In this document: in pieces, positions 59,456 through 64,000 of the stretch
Numbering within the stretch: position 1 is the first letter of the stretch
Layout: the number at the start of each line of letters is the position of its first letter
Assembly: GCF_019924045.1 (NCBI RefSeq)
Contig: NZ_JAHXBN010000010.1
Span: 248,001 to 312,000 of the forward strand
Direction of reading: 5' to 3'
Source of the DNA: Dyadobacter fermentans
GTDB taxonomy: Bacteria > Bacteroidota > Bacteroidia > Cytophagales > Spirosomataceae
Length of the DNA: 64,000 nucleotides
The notes under the pieces: generated by a model
Seen by the model: the letters and a program-made list of their open reading frames with translations, nothing else
Told to the model about the DNA's origin: nothing
Database searches by the model: none
Translations under genes and position numbers: made by a program

Positions 59456-62400
59456 TTAGAAAGTGAGGTTAAAACCTGCATTGAACAAGCGCTGCTGCGG
59501 ATACACCAATGCATTACCCGATGAAATCTCCGGATCGATCTCGTACTTCTTTACGTTGTCGATCGAGAACAGGTTGGAGGCATTCACGTAAATGCGCAGC
59601 GCGGAGAGGCCCAGTTTTTTCGAGATTTTCTGATCGAAAGAATAGCCGAGCTCGATGTTGCGCAGGCGGATGTAACGCACGTTGGTGATCCAGAAATCGC
59701 TTTTCCGGAAGTTTACATGGCTGGTGTTGTCCTTGCGGATTGCCGGGTAGGTACCTGAAATCCATTTGCTGTTCGGATCGAACGGATCTTCGCGGTGCCA
59801 GCGGTCTTCGAGCATGAAATGCGGCGAGGTACCGTTGTTCTGGTAAGGGATCTTCAACTCCCAGTTGCGCTGGAAGCTTTGCAGAGAGGCGCCTGCGAAA
59901 TCGAAGAACATCGAGAAGCCTTTGTAGGAAACGCTTCCGTTCAATGCGAAGCTCAAATACGGGTTCGCACCTTCGGCGTAGCCTATCGGACGTTCGTCGA
60001 GACCGTTGATAATGCCGTCGCCGTTCACATCTTTGTAAATGAAGTCACCAGGCAGGTGCGAGCGGTTGCCCTGGCCGTCGTTGTCGATTTTGTAGCTTTC
60101 AATCTCCTCCATCGACTGGAACTGGCCGATTACCTGATAGCCCCAGTTAATATTGCCCCAGCGGTCTACGAATGAATCACGGTATTCATTGAAGGAATTC
60201 CCAAAACGTGGTTTATAAAAATCCAGGTCGCGACGGCGCGATAATGTCGCATTGGCACTCAAAGTATAGTCAACCTGTCCTACCGAACTTTTGTAGGTCA
60301 GAACCCCTTCCAGACCGCGGTGCGTATCGGAGTTCAGGTTTTCGTTCGGCAAAGAGTAACCTACTTCGGAAGGCAGGAGCACGTCGTAACGGGCCGCAGG
60401 CAAGCCTTCGCGCTTTCTTTCGAAAATATCAAACTGGCCGGAGAGCTTTCCATCCATTAGTCCAAAATCCAGACCAATGTTGGTCGTAATGTTGGTGATC
60501 CAGGAAAGCGTGGTGATTGGCAAACCTCTCGGGCGAACGCCAATGGTGTAGTTGCCGTCGAAAATAGCACTGCCTTGCAAGAAGTTGTAGCCAGGCAGAT
60601 AGCTGAATGGCGCGACCACAAAGTCGTTGTTGCTCAGGCGGTCGGCACCGGTGCGGCCATACGAGGCGCGGAGTTTGAGACTGCTGAATACATTTTCAAG
60701 CTTGCCTTTGAAGAAATTCTCCTCCGAAATACGCCATCCCGCCGAAACGCCGGGGAAGAAACCGTACCGTTTGCCGGGCGCGTACAGGAACGACCCGTCA
60801 TAGCGGCCTACAAGTTCGAGCAGGTATTTTTGTTTAAAATCATAATTAATCCTACCCACATAACCGGCCCGCGCTTCGGTGCTCCACTCGTCGATGAGCA
60901 AATCCTGGTTGGCGAACGACATCAATGGAATGTAGTTGTTGGGCGGAACGGTGTGGACCACCAGGTAAGTATTCACATTATCGGAGCGCTCGTAAGCGGC
61001 CACGGCGGAGATATCGTGGTTGCCGAATGCCTTGGCATAGCTTAGCTGGAACTGTGCAAACCGGTCGACGATATTGCGTTTCCGGCGTTCGCGCCAGGGG
61101 TTCTGGTTGCCGCCACCCGGTACGACATTATAAGTGTCGTTCTTGGCGTCGTAGGTGTAGGCATCGTACGTATATTCAAAACCGTCGAAATCGAAATTGG
61201 TAAAGGCATAGGAATAGGTACCTTTCGCTTTCAGGCCGAATTTGAAATCGTATTCGGCGTAGAAGTTGCCCTTGATGTTTCGCCAAACTTCGTCGATGTA
61301 GCCGGTCACGTCCTTTTTATAGGTAGCCGGGTTCACGTTCACGTTGTGGGTCTGGTTGATATATTTCGGGTTATCATTCGCATAAGGACGTTCCGTAGGC
61401 CACATGGTGAAAATACTGAGGAACGGATTGAAATAATCATCCAAACCCGGCACACCCACCTGGAACCGGTTTTCGATCCGACCGCTGATTTGGGTTCCTA
61501 CTTTCAGTCCTTTGGTGAGGCTGGCTTCGATGTTTGCCTGAATGTTGGTCCGTTTGAAGTTGTAATCGCGGATCAACGCATCCTGGTTCAGGTGGCTGAT
61601 CGACAGAAAGTAGTTCATCTTATCGCTGCCGCCCTGTACACTCGCATTACCGAAGTACTGGGGTACATTCGGGCGCATAACCATATCGTAGTAGTCGAAG
61701 CTCTGGTAACCCTTTTCGGTCCCGACGCGCCATTTTTCCAGTTCCGCAGGGGTAATCGACGGCGTGCGGCCCTGGTTCACGTCGGACTCCACGAGCCCGC
61801 GCATGTGCTGGTAGGCATTCGCGGGCTTGGGGTAGCGTGTAAAATTCTGTAAACCATAATAGCCCGACAAGCTGATCTTCGTTCCATCACCTGCCTTACC
61901 TCTTTTGGTAGTCACCAAAACCACCCCGTTGGCAGCCCGCAGACCGTATATCGCAGCAGAAGCGTCTTTCAGGATCGAAATGCTCTCGATATCGTTTTGG
62001 CCAAGGTTGTTGAAGGAGCCGGCGTCGGATGGTACACCGTCGATGACGAACAGCGGCGTACCCATATTCCGGATTTGAATGGTAGTGGCGGCACCTGGGC
62101 GAGCGTCGGCTTTACGGGCGGTGATACCTTGCACACGGCCCACTAATGCATCGGAAGTTCCGATAGACGGTGTGCGGATCAGGTCCTTGGCCTGAATGTT
62201 GCTTACCGCGCCGGTTACTGCTGCCGAAGATTGTGTGCCGTAACCTACCACAACCACTTCCGTGAGCTCCTCGCTGCTGGGCAGCAAAGTCACCTGGATG
62301 TTCGACTGGTTGCCGATCGCAACCTCCTGCGGGGAGTAGCCGATAAACGAGAATGAGAGTGTGGTGGCTGTTTCCGCCACGTTTAGGGAAAAAGTACCGT

Positions 62401-62647
62401 CGGCACCCGTAATGCTTCCGGTGGTGGTGCCCTTCACGACGACGCTTACGCCGGGAAGCGGGCTGTTCTTTTCGTCGACGACCTTTCCGGTAATCGTTTT
62501 GTCGACCGGTTTCCGGTAAGTGAGGGCTGGTTCGAAGCGGAGTTTTTCCGACCAACCTTGCTGGGGCGACAGGCATCCTGCCGCCAAAAGGGCAAAAAGA
62601 GGCCTGCGAAGCCCCAGCAAGGGGTTTCGTCTGGTTTGGTTGTTCAT
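59456..62647 (-). CDS. SusC/RagA-family TonB-linked outer-membrane protein of the arabinan locus
   Basis: The 1063-residue protein has a signal segment, a carboxypeptidase-like domain (ITGKVVDEKNSPLPGVSVVVKGTTTG), the TonB plug (TEVVVVGYGTQSSAAVTGAVSNI and MGTPLFVIDGVPSDAG) and a large beta barrel. It ends with an aromatic C-terminal residue (FNLTF). It forms the TonB-dependent channel with the SusD lid. It heads a four-gene unit (SusC, SusD, DUF3823, GH43) with gaps of 9, 11 and -1 bp, a compact polysaccharide utilization locus. A promoter core lies about 110 bp upstream. Confidence 0.95.
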   Translation of the reverse strand: MNNQTRRNPLLGLRRPLFALLAAGCLSPQQGWSEKLRFEPALTYRKPVDKTITGKVVDEKNSPLPGVSVVVKGTTTGSITGADGTFSLNVAETATTLSFSFIGYSPQEVAIGNQSNIQVTLLPSSEELTEVVVVGYGTQSSAAVTGAVSNIQAKDLIRTPSIGTSDALVGRVQGITARKADARPGAATTIQIRNMGTPLFVIDGVPSDAGSFNNLGQNDIESISILKDASAAIYGLRAANGVVLVTTKRGKAGDGTKISLSGYYGLQNFTRYPKPANAYQHMRGLVESDVNQGRTPSITPAELEKWRVGTEKGYQSFDYYDMVMRPNVPQYFGNASVQGGSDKMNYFLSISHLNQDALIRDYNFKRTNIQANIEASLTKGLKVGTQISGRIENRFQVGVPGLDDYFNPFLSIFTMWPTERPYANDNPKYINQTHNVNVNPATYKKDVTGYIDEVWRNIKGNFYAEYDFKFGLKAKGTYSYAFTNFDFDGFEYTYDAYTYDAKNDTYNVVPGGGNQNPWRERRKRNIVDRFAQFQLSYAKAFGNHDISAVAAYERSDNVNTYLVVHTVPPNNYIPLMSFANQDLLIDEWSTEARAGYVGRINYDFKQKYLLELVGRYDGSFLYAPGKRYGFFPGVSAGWRISEENFFKGKLENVFSSLKLRASYGRTGADRLSNNDFVVAPFSYLPGYNFLQGSAIFDGNYTIGVRPRGLPITTLSWITNITTNIGLDFGLMDGKLSGQFDIFERKREGLPAARYDVLLPSEVGYSLPNENLNSDTHRGLEGVLTYKSSVGQVDYTLSANATLSRRRDLDFYKPRFGNSFNEYRDSFVDRWGNINWGYQVIGQFQSMEEIESYKIDNDGQGNRSHLPGDFIYKDVNGDGIINGLDERPIGYAEGANPYLSFALNGSVSYKGFSMFFDFAGASLQSFQRNWELKIPYQNNGTSPHFMLEDRWHREDPFDPNSKWISGTYPAIRKDNTSHVNFRKSDFWITNVRYIRLRNIELGYSFDQKISKKLGLSALRIYVNASNLFSIDNVKKYEIDPEISSGNALVYPQQRLFNAGFNLTF

Positions 62648-62756
62648 TGTTAACCTGGGTTAGATGTGAGTAGTTGTTACAGCATTGTCTTTTTACTGAC
62701 CTTTATTATTATTTATTAATAAAAATTATTGAATAAATACTATTTTAAAAATGGTA

Positions 62757-62764
62757 CAAAAATA
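62757..62764 (-). promoter_or_regulatory. -7 promoter core for the arabinan locus
   Basis: On the minus strand this reads TATTTTTG, a TAnnTTTG match, 110 bp before the SusC ATG. The remaining gap to 62923 is AT-rich and shows no other feature. Confidence 0.4.
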
Positions 62765-62923
62765 GCCCTCCGGTGGATCGTGATAACCCATCGCATGTTT
62801 TGTGTTTTAAAATCAGCCATCCAGATTCGCAAAGGCATTTTAATGCCCCGCGAATCTGAACGTTGATTACTATACGCTAAACTTGAATTGCTTTTGAAAC
62901 CATAGGCTAAGCGCAGTTTAGAA

Positions 62924-64000
62924 TTACAACCCTTTGTCCTTTACAACTTTCATGACCCCGGTCATCAGACGCCAGTGGCCAGGGAACGTACATACATACG
63001 GATAGTCTCCAACCTGATCCGGTACTACAAATTTCAAGCGGTAAGCCTGGCCGGGGTTTACGAGCGGTGTCGCGGCCAAAACCTGAGGGATATTAGGTAC
63101 ATAATTCTTTTCTGCGCCGTCTTTGGCGGTGATCATTTTGTCGGCAGCAGCGCCGATGATCTCGGTAGACTTGGGACGTCCTACCACAATGTTATGCTGC
63201 ATCGCATCCGGGTTTTCGAACACGATTTCAACCGTTTTGCCAGCCACCGCAGTGAATTCGGTGACAGTAAACTTCATTTCTTCACGAATAGCCTTGATCG
63301 TCACAACCTGTACATTCGGGTCGGAAGCAACCTCTTCTTTAATGCCGTAAGATTCCAGCAATGTCGCGTAGCGGCTACTCAAATCGTCGGGGATCGTGCT
63401 TTTCACACTTGCGAGCAGTTGTTTGCCTTCGTCGTTGGTGGTTTCCTTACGTTTCGGGTTCCAGGCGCCGAGGATGCCTTTGATGATCGCATTGCGGCCT
63501 TGCGGGTCGAGTGATTGCGAGGTCTGGATCAGTTTCAACACATCGTCACCGCTTGCGTAACTTGAATAGCCGCGTACGGTTCGTTCCAGTGCGAAGTCGG
63601 AGAGGCGATCCAAACGACGCACTTCGAACGACTTGCTCATCGTGTTATTTTTGTTCTCATCTTTTTCAGGAACCACATTATCCACATCCACGGTAGCTGT
63701 TACATTTACTTTGCCCGCTTCGTCGGAACTAAAACCGAATGCGGTTTTCCACGGGCCATTGTTACCTTCCACGAGCTTCACCGTTTCGCCCGGCGCGATG
63801 CCGTTGGTTAGCTGGCGGCTGATGTAGTTGGTATTCAAAGAACGGCTGCGGATCCCCACATTCACTGTCGGCACCTGCTCCTTGGTCACCGGAACTGAAC
63901 CGATGTTGGTAATTTCGATCACCACGCGTGCATATTCACGCACATAAGGCGTTTTCGGCTCGATGGTAATGTTGGTTACTGCGAGGTCTGCTGCACCCTG
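62924..64000 (-). CDS. Cupredoxin-domain protein, C-terminal part (5' end outside window)
   Basis: The frame is open to the window edge, so the visible 358 residues are a C-terminal fragment. It has an Ig-like beta domain (SVPVTKEQVPTVNVGIRSRS), a helical HEAT-like middle, and a plastocyanin/azurin domain. The type 1 copper ligands are His in MQHNIVVG, and Cys, His and Met in VCTFPGHWRLMTGVM. Similar proteins carry heme-binding or ThuA domains upstream and act in periplasmic electron transfer or sugar oxidation. The missing N-terminus prevents a full call. Confidence 0.8.
   Translation of the reverse strand, partial: QGAADLAVTNITIEPKTPYVREYARVVIEITNIGSVPVTKEQVPTVNVGIRSRSLNTNYISRQLTNGIAPGETVKLVEGNNGPWKTAFGFSSDEAGKVNVTATVDVDNVVPEKDENKNNTMSKSFEVRRLDRLSDFALERTVRGYSSYASGDDVLKLIQTSQSLDPQGRNAIIKGILGAWNPKRKETTNDEGKQLLASVKSTIPDDLSSRYATLLESYGIKEEVASDPNVQVVTIKAIREEMKFTVTEFTAVAGKTVEIVFENPDAMQHNIVVGRPKSTEIIGAAADKMITAKDGAEKNYVPNIPQVLAATPLVNPGQAYRLKFVVPDQVGDYPYVCTFPGHWRLMTGVMKVVKDKGL

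Noticed and set aside
1..64000. tRNA or rRNA genes
   Set aside because: No cloverleaf with T-loop GTTCGA-type core or conserved rRNA segment was seen in the gaps between genes; a dedicated search was not possible.

Overview
The window reads as chromosomal DNA of a Bacteroidota bacterium, most likely a Cytophagales member close to Dyadobacter or Spirosomaceae (inference from gene content; no marker gene was compared). Supporting signs are type IX secretion genes (porU end, porV, a porU2-like C25 peptidase), two SusC/SusD pairs, PspC/DUF2807 and DUF3857 proteins, DUF4290, Bacteroidota-type TAnnTTTG promoter cores and almost no Shine-Dalgarno sites. About 46 protein genes are supported. I found no rRNA, tRNA, CRISPR array, insertion sequence or prophage.

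Layout. 1-3.7 kb: end of porU, porV and an orphan M16 pseudopeptidase. 3.7-11.7 kb: a photolyase, a DUF1080 protein and a minus-strand run folA, porU2-like, DUF4290, murA. 11.9-15.8 kb: a PadR-controlled envelope operon (PspC/DUF2807 membrane protein, secreted DUF2807 protein). 15.8-20.6 kb: housekeeping genes (beta-barrel protein, thioesterase, RidA, gltX, AIM24 family). 20.6-23.8 kb: propeller lipoprotein and a T9SS-exported SGNH esterase. 23.9-28.7 kb: a SusC/SusD pair. 29.4-34.7 kb: an oxidoreductase and two DUF3857/transglutaminase proteins. 34.8-41.6 kb: a complete hydroxyproline catabolic cluster (deaminase, semialdehyde dehydrogenase, 4-hydroxyproline epimerase, D-amino-acid dehydrogenase, permease) whose gaps are filled with hairpin-forming repeats. 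41.8-45.3 kb: ArsR/SRPBCC pair, a secreted unknown and a subtilase lipoprotein. 45.4-47.6 kb: an AT-richer accessory patch with VapBC and a DUF3800 gene surrounded by structured-RNA-like elements. 47.7-54.4 kb: GH30 enzyme, an atypical NRAMP-family transporter and a fused 5-oxoprolinase/hydantoinase. 54.7-62.7 kb: an AraC regulator and a four-gene polysaccharide utilization locus (SusC, SusD, DUF3823, GH43), probably for arabinan. 62.9 kb to the end: the C-terminal part of a cupredoxin-domain protein.

How the genes fit together. The theme is a saprophytic outer-membrane lifestyle: glycan import (two SusCD systems, GH30, GH43), export through type IX secretion, and use of unusual amino acids (hydroxyproline and, by inference, 5-oxoproline). 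The most promising undescribed element is the DUF3800 locus at 46.0-47.6 kb. Two near-identical structured elements lie at its borders, each ending in a U-run on the minus strand. A third terminator-like RNA lies in the leader on the plus strand, and its loop is complementary to about 43 nt of upstream sequence. Families of intergenic repeats are also notable, including a 10-bp-phased TGAC array found at two loci.
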